From: Gemmatimonadota bacterium
GTDB lineage: Bacteria; Gemmatimonadota; Gemmatimonadetes; Longimicrobiales; Gaopeijiaceae
Assembly: GCA_022827345.1 (NCBI GenBank)
Contig: JAJDTB010000032.1
Coordinates: forward strand, 372,001 to 436,000
DNA: 64,000 nucleotides
Direction of reading: 5' to 3'
Positions 48,868-57,781 of the stretch are shown here, piece after piece. The translations under genes and the position numbers were made by a program. Position 1 is the stretch's first letter, and each line of letters starts with the position of its first letter. A model generated the notes under the pieces. That model had not been told where the DNA came from. It ran no database searches and saw only the letters and a list, made by a program, of their open reading frames with translations.

Positions 48868-50352
48868 CTACTTCACGCGAATCGCTTCGGTCGTCTCACC
48901 TGCCTGATCGATCGTAATGCCGGTCACATTCCCGGCCTCGTCCGACCTGAAGGTGATGTACACCGGCACAACCGCCACCTTGAAGCGCTTCTCCGATGTC
49001 GCGTACAGCTCGAACGTTCTGCCCTCGAGCTCCACCGCCAGTTTCTCTCCCTCCAGGAAGAATCGAAGCACTTCGTCCGGATCGTCGGGGACGACATATG
49101 TTCCCACATACGACTCCAGGACGCTGACCGGCACGTGCACGCTCTCGGGGTAATCGGACAGGTCGACGCCATACTCCGTGAGCTTTTCGCGGGCCGGAAC
49201 GTTCCTCGGGTCGATCCGAAGAGCGTGCCTGTAGTGCTCGATGGCCAGGTCCCGATGGCCCATGAGGGCGTGCGCTTCGGCCAACCCGTTGTGGGCGGGC
49301 GCCAGATTGGGGTCGCTTTCGATCAGGCGTGTGAAGATCGCCTCCGCGACGGCCGCGTTGCCGTCCTCGAGCGCCCTGCCGCCGACCGGACCGAGAATCC
49401 CCACCGACGGCGTCCTCTCGACCCCGAACCTCGCCGATGCACGCGCGAAATGCCGGTCGATGGCCTCGAGGCCACCTGACACGTACAGGCCGACCGGATC
49501 GTGCAGGCTCCAGCCGTCGAAGATCTTCTCGAGCCCGTAGTAGGTCGATCTGTGCGGAACCGAGCCGTGGCTCTCCTCTTCCATGAGCTTGAATTCCCAC
49601 CGGAGATCCTCCGGGGCCTTCGCTTCCAGAATGCCTGCGAATTTGAGAGCACCGCCGAGCATCGCGCCGCCCTCGTTCCCCATGGTCATGTAGAAATCGC
49701 CGACCAGGTCGCTGGCGTGGTCGAACGCGGAATCGGCCTGCGCGACCAGACGCTGCTCGTCCCACCAGAGGCTGGGACTGATCGAGATGTACGCGTCGAA
49801 CATCTCCGGCCGATGCACCAGAGCGTGATTCGCCAGCAGTCCCCCGAGCGAATGCCCGATGAGGATGCTGTACGGTCTTGTCCTGTAGTTCTCATCAATG
49901 AACGGTTTCAGTTCCGCACTGATGAATTCCAGGAAGTTGTCGGCTCCACCGGCGCTCGAGCGCGCGGGGCTAGCATCGGAGTAAACCGGCGGCGACAGGT
50001 CACGCGTCCTGTCGGTATTGGGAATGGCCACGACGATGACTTCCGGCATGCGTCCGTTCCTCGCCAGGAAGCGCGCCGTTCCCGTCGTGTGATGGAAGTG
50101 CGACGGGCCGTCCAGGAGATACACCACGGGGTACGTCTCGTCGCCGCCTTCGTAGCCGGCAGGCAGGCCCACGATGATCTCCCGGCGCTCGCCGAGCACG
50201 TTCGAACGGAGTTCGCGTTTCTCCCCGAGGGACAGAAAGGGCTCTGCGTCCTGCGCGAGGCTCGGCCGTGGCGCGAACGCGATGACGCACGGGAGGAGGA
50301 GGATGGAGAGGAAGAGCGGCATCGTGGCATCTCGGCGGGTTGGCCGGGGCAT
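48868..50352 (-). CDS. Exported esterase-D-like hydrolase with C-terminal TPR and beta domain
   Basis: 494 residues. Signal peptide ending SLAQ (about 34). Esterase domain (about 45-290, PF00756-like): PVVYLLDG, nucleophile Ser168 in IGHSLGG, His in EEESHGSV. Then TPR-like helices (about 325-395: NLAPAHNGLAEAHALMGHRDLAIEHYRHAL) and a C-terminal beta domain (about 410-494) like those found after serine hydrolases in this type of genome. Start ATG at 50352 with AGGAAG upstream; a second ATG is 30 nt later. Could act on siderophore or acyl esters; substrate unknown. Confidence 0.85.
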   Translation of the reverse strand: MPRPTRRDATMPLFLSILLLPCVIAFAPRPSLAQDAEPFLSLGEKRELRSNVLGERREIIVGLPAGYEGGDETYPVVYLLDGPSHFHHTTGTARFLARNGRMPEVIVVAIPNTDRTRDLSPPVYSDASPARSSAGGADNFLEFISAELKPFIDENYRTRPYSILIGHSLGGLLANHALVHRPEMFDAYISISPSLWWDEQRLVAQADSAFDHASDLVGDFYMTMGNEGGAMLGGALKFAGILEAKAPEDLRWEFKLMEEESHGSVPHRSTYYGLEKIFDGWSLHDPVGLYVSGGLEAIDRHFARASARFGVERTPSVGILGPVGGRALEDGNAAVAEAIFTRLIESDPNLAPAHNGLAEAHALMGHRDLAIEHYRHALRIDPRNVPAREKLTEYGVDLSDYPESVHVPVSVLESYVGTYVVPDDPDEVLRFFLEGEKLAVELEGRTFELYATSEKRFKVAVVPVYITFRSDEAGNVTGITIDQAGETTEAIRVK

Positions 50353-50383
50353 GTGAGGTCTTCCTGGTGGGTGACGAGTTTTT

Positions 50384-50689
50384 CTACACCGCCGCGTGCC
50401 TGGGCGTGACTTGTTCGGCGATCTCGCGACCCGCCTCGATCTGCGTTCGCCGTAGCTCCCAGGTCTTCTGGAGATTCATCCAGAGTTCCGGGGTCGTCCC
50501 GAAATAGGTGGCAAGCCGCATCGCCGTGTCGGCGCTCACGCCGCGCTGGCCGTTCAGGATCATCGTCACCCGGTTCACCGGCACACCGAGTGCTTTCGAC
50601 AGCGCGTTGGCCGACAGCCCGAGCTCGTCGAGTTCCTCGCGCAGGACTTCGCCGGGGTGCACCGGCCTCATGCCATTCCTCGCGTTCAT
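50384..50689 (-). CDS. higA: HigA-family antitoxin
   Basis: 101 residues. XRE helix-turn-helix of the HigA/VapI type: MRPVHPGEVLREELDELGLSANALSKALGVPVNRV, then ILNGQRGVSADTAMRLATYFGTTPELWMNLQ. It neutralises the toxin encoded just upstream and should repress the pair. 13 bp separate it from the toxin gene; toxin-first order is the usual higBA arrangement. Confidence 0.93.
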   Translation of the reverse strand: MNARNGMRPVHPGEVLREELDELGLSANALSKALGVPVNRVTMILNGQRGVSADTAMRLATYFGTTPELWMNLQKTWELRRTQIEAGREIAEQVTPRHAAV

Positions 50690-50702
50690 GTCGCTTGTCC
50701 TC

Positions 50703-50981
50703 TCAATGGTAGTCCACGATCGTGACCTCGCAGGGCCCGTCGTCGGTCCAACGGAAGCAGATACGCCACTGTGTGTTGATGCGAATGCTGTGCTGACCGG
50801 AGCGGTCGCCCCGAAGCGCTTCCAGCCGGTTGCTCGGCAGCGCGGCCAGGTCGCCGAGCACCTCCGCGCTGTCCAGCAGGGTCAGCCGGCGCACCGCTTG
50901 ATCGGCAAAGCCGTGAAACGCCGCGACACGCCGCCCCTCGAAGAAACGCCTTGTTCTTCGGTCCCCAAAGCTCCGAATCAT
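50703..50981 (-). CDS. higB: HigB-type toxin (RelE superfamily mRNA interferase)
   Basis: 92 residues, normal length. Pattern: MIRSFGDRRTRRFFEG near the start, LLDSAEVLGDLAALPSNRLEALRGDR in the middle and INTQWRICFRWTDDGP-EVTIVDYH at the end. HigB cuts mRNA on the ribosome. Start ATG at 50981; the promoter region above contains a perfect inverted repeat. Longer reading from 51063 is in another frame. Confidence 0.93.
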   Translation of the reverse strand: MIRSFGDRRTRRFFEGRRVAAFHGFADQAVRRLTLLDSAEVLGDLAALPSNRLEALRGDRSGQHSIRINTQWRICFRWTDDGPCEVTIVDYH

Positions 50982-51004
50982 GTGATCCCCGAATGTACGC
51001 CCTG

Positions 51005-51019
51005 TTACGGGTTCCGTAA
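51005..51019. promoter_or_regulatory. Inverted repeat, candidate HigA operator
   Basis: TTACGG-GTT-CCGTAA, perfect 6-bp arms, 24 bp upstream of the higB start. HigA proteins normally bind such repeats in their own promoter, so this is the likely autoregulatory site. Confidence 0.5.
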
Positions 51020-51080
51020 AGGTTGGTTCGCACCCCTGCCGTGCGGCAGGCCCAGGATACCAAATGATCTTGTCGCGTAT

Positions 51081-52229
51081 TCAGAAATCCAACCCATCGA
51101 TGTCATACCAATCGACCGCGAGCTGGGCAATCCCATACTGGTCCGGTTTACGCTCGACCAGGACAACAAGAGTCGCACCCAGGATGTCGTAGTCCATCAG
51201 CCGGTCGCGAACGCGCACCGTCCCGGCGTACTCGGTGCCTGTCCAGATCTCGAGATACGAGAAGTCGTCCCGGTCGAGGGTGAGGGCTGCCCAAAGGCGG
51301 TTCAGGCCGTCGAAGTTCAGTGACGCGGAACCACCGAAGTACCACCGCCTGGGTTTTTCCCGGTATCCTGCCGCATAGGCCTCCTTTTGTGCCGGCGAGA
51401 GGGAAACCAGGCCACCCCCGATTCGGGTGACGTCGTGTACGTACTCCTCCACGTCGCGTGCACCGGGCAACGCCGGAAAGTAGTTTGGAGCAGCGACTAA
51501 GGTGGCGCTGGCGGCATCCCTGTGGTCCAGGAAGACCAGCTCATGCTCGCAAGCGGTGGCGACAAAACCGCCTTCCGGTCTCAAAACGCTTCCGAACCCG
51601 CCGAAGCAGTCGCGCCCGACTGCGTCCGCAAGATCCTCGCGCTCCCACAGGATTTCGCCCGAAGAGGCGTCGACCACCGTGGGGACATAGTCGGGCTGAT
51701 CCTCGGAGCGTGTCCGGTCCAGCATCGCCAGACGGTAGCCCAATACCCGGCCGGCCTGGAGGTCGGTCGGAACGACGTCGGCAGGCATGCGGGTTGCCGA
51801 TACCAGGGTTCCGTCGGGTTCGAAGAAGGTCAGTCGCGCCGCGCCAAGATCGAAGGCGGCCAACAACCCGTCGGGCCCGCCCATCAGCCAGAGAGGCTTG
51901 CGAAACTCTCCGGGACCCTCGCCCTCGCGCCCGAAGGCCCCGACCGCGAAGCGACGGCTGTCCGTGCAATGGATCCGGGATTCGAAGGAGTCGAAGGTGC
52001 ACGCTACCTGGTCGGATACAAGAGCGACACCGCCGCTCTCACTCAACGGAACCAGAGTGGTTGCGAAGGGCCGCAACTGGATGACGCGATCGTCGGATGC
52101 GTCGTCGGTGCAGGCGGTGGTGGCCGTCGCCGCGAGCAGGACGGCCAACCCCGCGCGCCGCAACGCGCCGCCGCAAGCCACGCCCAACGGAAATCTCCCG
52201 CTGCGTAAGGCCAGAGTTGAATCAGGCAT
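51081..52229 (-). CDS. 6-bladed beta-propeller lipoprotein
   Basis: 382 residues. Signal peptide with lipobox TATTAC (Cys40). Propeller marks: GREGEGPGEFRKPLWLMGGPDGLLAAFD, LTFFEPDGTLVSATRMP, and a last blade NFDGLNRLWAALTLD. Same family as the protein at 41056-42243, but without the CADC motif; it has spaced cysteines (VACTFDS, RIHCTD). It is divergent from a plug-only lipoprotein at 52599, so plug and propeller genes are again neighbours. Its upstream DNA matches that of the plug gene at 43058. Confidence 0.75.
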   Translation of the reverse strand: MPDSTLALRSGRFPLGVACGGALRRAGLAVLLAATATTACTDDASDDRVIQLRPFATTLVPLSESGGVALVSDQVACTFDSFESRIHCTDSRRFAVGAFGREGEGPGEFRKPLWLMGGPDGLLAAFDLGAARLTFFEPDGTLVSATRMPADVVPTDLQAGRVLGYRLAMLDRTRSEDQPDYVPTVVDASSGEILWEREDLADAVGRDCFGGFGSVLRPEGGFVATACEHELVFLDHRDAASATLVAAPNYFPALPGARDVEEYVHDVTRIGGGLVSLSPAQKEAYAAGYREKPRRWYFGGSASLNFDGLNRLWAALTLDRDDFSYLEIWTGTEYAGTVRVRDRLMDYDILGATLVVLVERKPDQYGIAQLAVDWYDIDGLDF

Positions 52230-52598
52230 CGTTACCTCAGTTCCTGCACCGATACGGGTAGCCCCTCAACCATAGCGTGGCAATCGCGCAGTTGTTACAG
52301 GTCAATCCGATTTCGGGCGTCTTCGATTCGGAGCGACGGTACACCCGGCCCGGCGATCCGCTTGGTTGCCGGCCGCGCCTCCGGTATCTTCGGTCCGAAG
52401 GGCGAGAAGCTCCAGCGCAGCGCGGAAGACAGGAGAAAAGCAGCGATGACGTTGATCGGGCGGTCGCGGATGTGCGGCACGTGCGGCGAGGGGCAGGACC
52501 GACCGTGGCTGCAGGCATTGAGACGGGCATCGAGCAGGAGCGGCACGCATCAATCCACTCGGCCCTCGACCGGCTGCCGGTGAATGTGAGGTAGCGGC
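52230..52598. promoter_or_regulatory. Divergent intergenic region sharing elements with 43059-43110 and 57456-57781
   Basis: 369 bp without a convincing gene. Beside the propeller gene it carries the TACCTCAGT/ACGGGTAG/CTCAAC blocks also found above 43058. CAGTTGTTACAG (52289-52300) recurs at 57569-57580 above susC. A 22-bp block at 52369-52390, including GGCCGCGCCTCCGGTATCTT, recurs at 57690-57711. Small open frames here (for example 52446-52583) lack support. About 200 nt remain between the presumed promoter and the plug gene start. Confidence 0.5.
52363..52390 (+). promoter_or_regulatory. Candidate promoter for the plug lipoprotein
   Basis: TTGGTT (52363-52368) and TATCTT (52385-52390) with a 16-bp GC-rich spacer. 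The -10 and most of the spacer are identical to the candidate promoter of the CocE-type hydrolase, which argues that the block is functional. Confidence 0.45.
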
Positions 52599-53027
52599 AT
52601 GGTCCGTTCTCGATTTGTCTTGAGCGCGTCGGTCGTACTCCTGCTCACGGCCTGCGGCATACGCCCCCGGCCGAACCTGCCTGATGCCCAAGCCGGCACG
52701 GTCATCACCGCCGACGAGATCACCGCATCCGAGGCGACCACGATGTGGGAAGCGCTGCGGCGAACGGTCCGTTATGCGAATTTCGGAGAGTCCTCGACCG
52801 GTGACCCCACCCGCATTCATCGACGGGGTGCTTCCAGCATCTCCCTGGTCGAAGACATGCCGATCTACATCGACCGGGTCCAGGTTCGCGACCTCAGCCT
52901 CCTGGACGCACTGCCGGCCAGAGACATCGAGCGTATCCAGGTGCTCACCGGCGTGCATGCGACCACCTACTACGGCACCAATGCGGGAGACGGAGTGATC
53001 CTCATCCGGACCCGCACCGGCACATGA
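52599..53027 (+). CDS. Small lipoprotein consisting of a TonB plug-like domain only
   Basis: 142 residues. Lipobox LLLTAC (Cys19), then a plug-like domain: IHRRGASSISLVEDMPIYIDR, LLDALPARDIERIQVLTG and YYGTNAGDGVILIRTR, the last being the classic end of a SusC plug. No barrel follows; the gene ends at a strong hairpin. It is the second plug-only gene in the window. As a lipoprotein on its own it could contact TonB, a SusC barrel or the neighbouring propeller lipoprotein; this is unknown. Confidence 0.8.
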   Translation: MVRSRFVLSASVVLLLTACGIRPRPNLPDAQAGTVITADEITASEATTMWEALRRTVRYANFGESSTGDPTRIHRRGASSISLVEDMPIYIDRVQVRDLSLLDALPARDIERIQVLTGVHATTYYGTNAGDGVILIRTRTGT

Positions 53028-53029
53028 CC

Positions 53030-53063
53030 GAGGGGCGTCCCGCCTCGTGGCGGGACGCCCCTC
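53030..53063. terminator. Strong hairpin between convergent plug lipoprotein and susD
   Basis: GAGGGGCGTCCCGCC (53030-53044), loop TCGT, and its perfect complement (53049-53063): a 15-bp GC-rich stem directly after the plug gene stop and 46 bp after the susD stop. The T-run is short, but the position suits a bidirectional terminator. Confidence 0.75.
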
Positions 53064-53109
53064 TTACCTGCTTGCAGCGGACAAGCCGAGGGAGCTCGGC
53101 CTTGGCCGA

Positions 53110-54429
53110 CTAGGCCTCGCGGTCAAGGCACAGCGACTGTCCCTCCAGCCCGGACAGCGCTTCGTTCTCATGTTCTTCGAAGGGGATCGGGAAGTTCACG
53201 TCGCTTCCATACGCGCCGCCCTTGAAGAAACTGCCAGTCGGGAACACCTCTGCCTGGCCATACCCGTATTGACGCACGAGTCGGCGCAGGTCGCCCAGGC
53301 GATGCCCGGTCCCGAACAGCCACCGGGCACGTTCCTCGAAGAGCATTTCGACCTGTCCGTTCCGGTCGCCGGGATCCGACAGAGCCGGCAGCCCCACGCC
53401 GTCGCGCAATGCATTCAGCGTGGCGAGCCACGGGCCGCCCGTGCTCAACTCGACCTCGGCCTTGATGAGCTGGGCCTCGAGCCCGCTGGCGAGCACGACA
53501 TCGGACTCCTCGGAGGTGTACTTGAGCTGGTGGAAAAGCGGCGTCTCCTGGTCGAAGCCCGGACCTCCGCTGTCTTCCCAGGGCACGCGCACATCGTCGT
53601 CTGAACGGAACGCGACACCGTTCTCTCCCTCCGCGTCGGAGATCGACCAGCGACGCTGGCGCTGGTTGAGTTCGAAGATGGCGTTCCGCTGACCGAAGTC
53701 TCCGCCCTGCTTGCTTCGGACGTAGTATTCCCAATCGGCGGGAACGGTCGCGGCCGCGCTCGCCGCGCCGGCGTAGTCGTTCATGTTGAGGCGGGTTCGT
53801 GCGAGTCCGATCGCGGCCAGGTTCTTCTGATTCGCGTCGCCTCCCGCTGCCTGGTCCGCCGCCCCGAAGGAAACCAGGGCAGCGTTATAGATCTCGTCCG
53901 TCGTCTGCCGCTCGCCGTACACGATGTCGCCCTCGTTGGGGGTGTCGCTGAACGGGACTCCGGAGCAGTAGTTCTCCGCAAAGAAGAGGTTGACGAAGGC
54001 GTTCATGTTCCACATCTCGGCGATGCGGCTGTCACCCGGGAGAAGCTCCGCCATCCGCTCGGCGGCGTTCTTGGTCCCTACCCGGGCCCGGTGGTAGGTC
54101 CGGTACTGGCCGAGGAGTGTCCCGTTGCGGTCGTCCATCTCGCGCCGGTCCACTTCGTTGCGACTCGGAAAAGTACCGGAGAGATGGAACTCATCGGAGA
54201 TCATCCCCGAGTAGACCACTACTCCGCCGCCTCCACTCGAATAGGCATTTGCGAAAAGGCCGACGGCTCCGGCCCAGTACAGCTCGGCACCCGGCTCTCC
54301 CACCACGTCGTCGGGCGTCACGATATCGGGGTCGACCACGTTCAGAAGCTGGTCGGTGTCGCACGCTGCGAAACCTGTCGCCACCAGCATCACCAGGAAC
54401 GGCCGAACCGTCTTGTTCACATACTTCAT
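53110..54429 (-). CDS. SusD/RagB-family nutrient-binding lipoprotein
   Basis: 439 residues. Lipobox TGFAAC (Cys23). Helical TPR-rich SusD fold: RMAELLPGDSRIAEMWNMNAFVNLFFAENYCSGVPFSD, then ALVSFGAADQAAGGDANQKNLAAIGLARTRLNMNDY and ARWLFGTGHRLGDLRRL near the C terminus. It is the lid of the SusC channel, binding peptides or glycans at the surface. Same strand as susC with a 14-bp gap. With secreted peptidases all around, an oligopeptide ligand is the better guess. Confidence 0.93.
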   Translation of the reverse strand: MKYVNKTVRPFLVMLVATGFAACDTDQLLNVVDPDIVTPDDVVGEPGAELYWAGAVGLFANAYSSGGGGVVVYSGMISDEFHLSGTFPSRNEVDRREMDDRNGTLLGQYRTYHRARVGTKNAAERMAELLPGDSRIAEMWNMNAFVNLFFAENYCSGVPFSDTPNEGDIVYGERQTTDEIYNAALVSFGAADQAAGGDANQKNLAAIGLARTRLNMNDYAGAASAAATVPADWEYYVRSKQGGDFGQRNAIFELNQRQRRWSISDAEGENGVAFRSDDDVRVPWEDSGGPGFDQETPLFHQLKYTSEESDVVLASGLEAQLIKAEVELSTGGPWLATLNALRDGVGLPALSDPGDRNGQVEMLFEERARWLFGTGHRLGDLRRLVRQYGYGQAEVFPTGSFFKGGAYGSDVNFPIPFEEHENEALSGLEGQSLCLDREA

Positions 54430-54443
54430 TGGTCGGTCTCCTG

Positions 54444-57400
54444 TCAGAAGGTGAGGTTGAGGCGGACGGTGTAGTAGCGGACCGGAGGCTGGGTCAGGAA
54501 CTCGGAGATACCGAAGTTGTCACCCGATCCGTTCCAGTTGATCTCGGGGTCCATCCCCGTGTAGTCGGTCCATACTCCCAGGTTGCGTCCCGACACGGTG
54601 AGCGAGCCGCGCGACGCACCGATGCGGCCCGTGATCAACTCGGGCAGCGTGTACCGGACCGAGACCTCGCGCAGCTTCCAGAAGTCACCCCGTTCCATGT
54701 AACCCCAGACCGTCTGGCTCGGATGCAGGAGGGACGCCACCGCCCGGGCCTGTTCGTCGATCGGCGTCCCCGGATCGATCAGGGCCTGGCACAGCCTGAA
54801 CCGGCAGCGGAACCGCTCCGTGTTGTTGTAGGCGATATAGTTGCCCCGATAGTCGAGGAGTCCGTAGACGTTGATGTTCTCGAGGATCTGGAAGTTCGAG
54901 CTTATCGTCAGCTGGTTTTCCGGCTGGCCCGGGCCGATGTACTCGATCGTGTCACCGATCACGAGTTCGTCCGGCGTGAGGATGCCGTTGCCATCCGTGT
55001 CGCTCCAGCTCTGGATCGGACGGTCCCACTGGCCGCCGAGCGGGAAGCCTGGGACGAAGCGGGTCTGCGAACCGATCGGCTCGGTTCCCTCGCCCAGTGA
55101 AAGAAGCTCGTTCTTGTTGATCGATCCGGAGAGCGTCACGTCCCATCCGAACTGGTCGGTGGTTACGATGTCGGTTGTCAACGTGGCTTCGAAGCCGCGG
55201 TTCTGTACCTCGCCGATGTTGATCCACCGCGATGCGCTCGCACCCAGCGACGGGGCCAGCGGCACGGTGATCAGCGCCCCATCGGTTCGCTTGTCGTAGT
55301 AGGTGAACTCGAGCCCCGCGCGCCCGCCGGCAACTTCGGCGTCGAAGCCGAGTTCGATTTCGCTGGACCTTTCCGGCTCGAGCAGGCTGTTCCCGATATT
55401 CCCGATCGACACACCCGAACTCGTCTCGTCACCTGGTGTGGTGATCGCCGTCGCCGACAGCGTCCGGATGGCGTCGTCCGATCCCGGCTGCAGGCCGGAC
55501 TTGCCCCAGGCGCCGCGGAACCGCAGCTGGTCCAGGAACGGGATCTCCGGGAAGAACGCTTCCTCCGACGCAATCCACGAAAGGCCCGCCTTGGGGTAGA
55601 AGATGAGATCGAAGTCCTGGCCGAAGGCGCTGTTGTCGTCGGCGCGGATGGCGCCGGTGACGAAGAGGCGGTCATTCAGGCCGAACTGCTGGTCGATGAA
55701 AAGTCCCGCGGTCTTCTCGAAGGTGTGGAATTCGCTCGAGAAGGTCTCGGCTGCGAGACCGATCGAGGAGCCACCGTTCACGATGTCGATGCCCCAGGCA
55801 CTGGTGCCCTGGAACTGGTTTTCGAAGTACTGCACTCCGACGGTTGATCTCGATGTGATCGATCCCGGCAGGTCGAAGGATGCCGTACTGCTCATGTCGA
55901 GGGTGTACTGCCACTGATTCAGGTAGTCGGTGTCCTTTCGCCCGAGGTCACGGTCGCCCGGAACGCCGATGTCACGCGCGAAGAATGAAATGTCGCCGCG
56001 GTTGTAGTAGTCGATCCCGCCGGTACCGCGCATCGACAGCCACTCGAATGGGTCCCAGGTGACGGTACTGCCCGCAGTGAGACGGTTCGTATCCTGGTAG
56101 AATGTTCGTCCGAAGAGCTGTGCCGGACGCTGGAATCCCCAGGCCCGATCCGGGTTCGATCCTCCGAAGAAGGCACTCGGCAGGAATCCGAACGAGTTGT
56201 TGTCATTCCCCATGTAGGCGAAGTGGCTGTCGAGGTAGGACATCTGCAGCGAAAGGGTCACCCGGTCGGCCACCTGGCTGTTCAGGTTGACTCGCAGATT
56301 CCTGCGCTCGAGCTGGTTCGGGCGTTCGACCTCGCTGGTGATCGGGACGCCGCGCGTCTCCAGATCCTCGCGGTCCGGCTGCGGCAGCGAATACGGCCCC
56401 ACTTCCGTCTCGAGTTCGGCGGCGATGTAGTAGTTGATCCGTTCCGACCCACCGGTCAACGACACACCGAGCTGCCGGCGGTTTCCGTCATCGATCGGCG
56501 AGAGCGCCGGGTCGTGCAGCACCTGGTAGGATTCGACCGACGTCTGGTTGCAGAGTCCCTGGGCCACCTCGTTCAGGCGGCATGCCCGTGCGTACCTTCC
56601 CCCTGCCGCATCGAGCCCTGCGAAATTCAGCGGGTAGGTGTTCGGCTCCTGGATCACGCCGCCTTCGGTCCAGATGTTCCAGCGTGTATCGCCCGGCAGT
56701 CCGCGACGCGTCGTGATCCGGATCACGCCATTTGCGGCTTCGGTGCCGTACAGCGTCGCCGCCGACGGGCCCTTGACGATCTCGATCGACTCGATGTCCT
56801 CGGGATTGAAGTCGTCGAGACGGGAAGCTTCCTGGCCTCCGGCTCCAAGGCCGCTCATGCGGTTGTCGACCCGGATGCCGTCCACATAGACCAGCGGTTC
56901 GTTGGACAGGGAGATCGAACTCGATCCCCGAATGCGGATTCTGGAACCCACGCCCGACGTGCCTGCGGAGCTGAAGACCTGGACCCCGGCCGACCGTCCC
57001 TGGAGGAGGTCGGAGATGTTGTTGATCGGGGCAATCTCCCGGACTTCGGTCACGTCGATGTCTCCAACCGCGTTTCCGAGTTCCCGCTTGCGCTGCTGGC
57101 CGGTGGCCGTAACGACGAGTTCGTCGAGCGCGAGGGCCGACGTGGTGAGCTCAAAGTCCACCTCGGCGGTGCCGCCAACGGTGACGGTGAGCTCGTGCGC
57201 GACGGGGCCGTAGCCGATGAAAGTCGCGCGCAACGTGTACGTCCCCGGAGGAATGTTGAGGATGAGGAAACGGCCTTCGGCAGTCGTCAAGCCACCGTAG
57301 TTCGTGCCCTCGATCTGCATCTGGGCCCCGGCGAGCGGCGCCATTGTGGCCGCGTCTCGCACGGTGCCGCTTACCGAGCCGCGTTCCTGGGCGCTCGCGG

Positions 57401-57455
57401 GCACGGCAAGTGCCAGCAACGCCAAGGCGACTCCGGTCTTACGAAGTAGACTCAT
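54444..57455 (-). CDS. SusC/RagA-family TonB-dependent outer membrane receptor
   Basis: 1003 residues from ATG 57455 (MSLLRKTG). Signal peptide ending ASAQ (about 23), carboxypeptidase-regulatory-like domain (about 27-110), TonB box/plug (about 115-240: DLLQGRSAGVQVFSSAGTSG, VYVDGIRVDN, ESIEIVKGPSAATLYGTEAANGVIRI) and a 22-strand barrel to the C-terminal aromatic strand YYTVRLNLTF. It imports the ligand held by the SusD protein encoded next. The long reading from 57836 is only open frame. The promoter region is shared in part with 52230-52598. Confidence 0.94.
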   Translation of the reverse strand: MSLLRKTGVALALLALAVPASAQERGSVSGTVRDAATMAPLAGAQMQIEGTNYGGLTTAEGRFLILNIPPGTYTLRATFIGYGPVAHELTVTVGGTAEVDFELTTSALALDELVVTATGQQRKRELGNAVGDIDVTEVREIAPINNISDLLQGRSAGVQVFSSAGTSGVGSRIRIRGSSSISLSNEPLVYVDGIRVDNRMSGLGAGGQEASRLDDFNPEDIESIEIVKGPSAATLYGTEAANGVIRITTRRGLPGDTRWNIWTEGGVIQEPNTYPLNFAGLDAAGGRYARACRLNEVAQGLCNQTSVESYQVLHDPALSPIDDGNRRQLGVSLTGGSERINYYIAAELETEVGPYSLPQPDREDLETRGVPITSEVERPNQLERRNLRVNLNSQVADRVTLSLQMSYLDSHFAYMGNDNNSFGFLPSAFFGGSNPDRAWGFQRPAQLFGRTFYQDTNRLTAGSTVTWDPFEWLSMRGTGGIDYYNRGDISFFARDIGVPGDRDLGRKDTDYLNQWQYTLDMSSTASFDLPGSITSRSTVGVQYFENQFQGTSAWGIDIVNGGSSIGLAAETFSSEFHTFEKTAGLFIDQQFGLNDRLFVTGAIRADDNSAFGQDFDLIFYPKAGLSWIASEEAFFPEIPFLDQLRFRGAWGKSGLQPGSDDAIRTLSATAITTPGDETSSGVSIGNIGNSLLEPERSSEIELGFDAEVAGGRAGLEFTYYDKRTDGALITVPLAPSLGASASRWINIGEVQNRGFEATLTTDIVTTDQFGWDVTLSGSINKNELLSLGEGTEPIGSQTRFVPGFPLGGQWDRPIQSWSDTDGNGILTPDELVIGDTIEYIGPGQPENQLTISSNFQILENINVYGLLDYRGNYIAYNNTERFRCRFRLCQALIDPGTPIDEQARAVASLLHPSQTVWGYMERGDFWKLREVSVRYTLPELITGRIGASRGSLTVSGRNLGVWTDYTGMDPEINWNGSGDNFGISEFLTQPPVRYYTVRLNLTF

Positions 57456-57781
57456 GTGTGACCTCCCATGGAGATTGGCAAAAACGGGCGACACATCCGG
57501 ACGCCCGGACAGGGTTCGAGCGGTTGGCGGGAAAGCGGGGCCTCGGGAATTGGTACTCGGGAGTTGCTCAGTTGTTACAGCCGAGCCGCTGGACCAACAG
57601 TTCATTGGAGAGAATGTGGCAGGAAACCCATGGAAGCAACCCCCAAGGCAACCGGCTCGGGCCCCGTGTCCGGCCTGCCTGCCTGGACACCGGCCGCGCC
57701 TCCGGTATCTTTTCATCGAGCCCCGGGCGCATGGGCCGGCCTCGATGCCGCCGAGTTCCGGTTGAGAAAGGATGGTAGCCC
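57456..57781. promoter_or_regulatory. Divergent intergenic region between susC and CocE-type hydrolase
   Basis: 326 bp with no supported gene. Toward susC it has CAGTTGTTACAG (57569-57580); toward the hydrolase it has the 22-bp block at 57690-57711. Both occur in the same order and orientation at 52289 and 52369, so the two regions are related. GGGAGG precedes the susC start. Confidence 0.5.
57684..57711 (+). promoter_or_regulatory. Candidate promoter for CocE-type hydrolase
   Basis: TGGACA (57684-57689) and TATCTT (57706-57711), 16 bp apart, about 70 bp before the start codon. The spacer and -10 are identical to those at 52369-52390. Confidence 0.45.

Noticed and set aside
52446-52583. Small cysteine-containing protein (MCGTCGEG) in the divergent spacer
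   Set aside because: Single CxxC, no ribosome site, Arg/Ser-rich tail; likely a chance frame inside a leader region.
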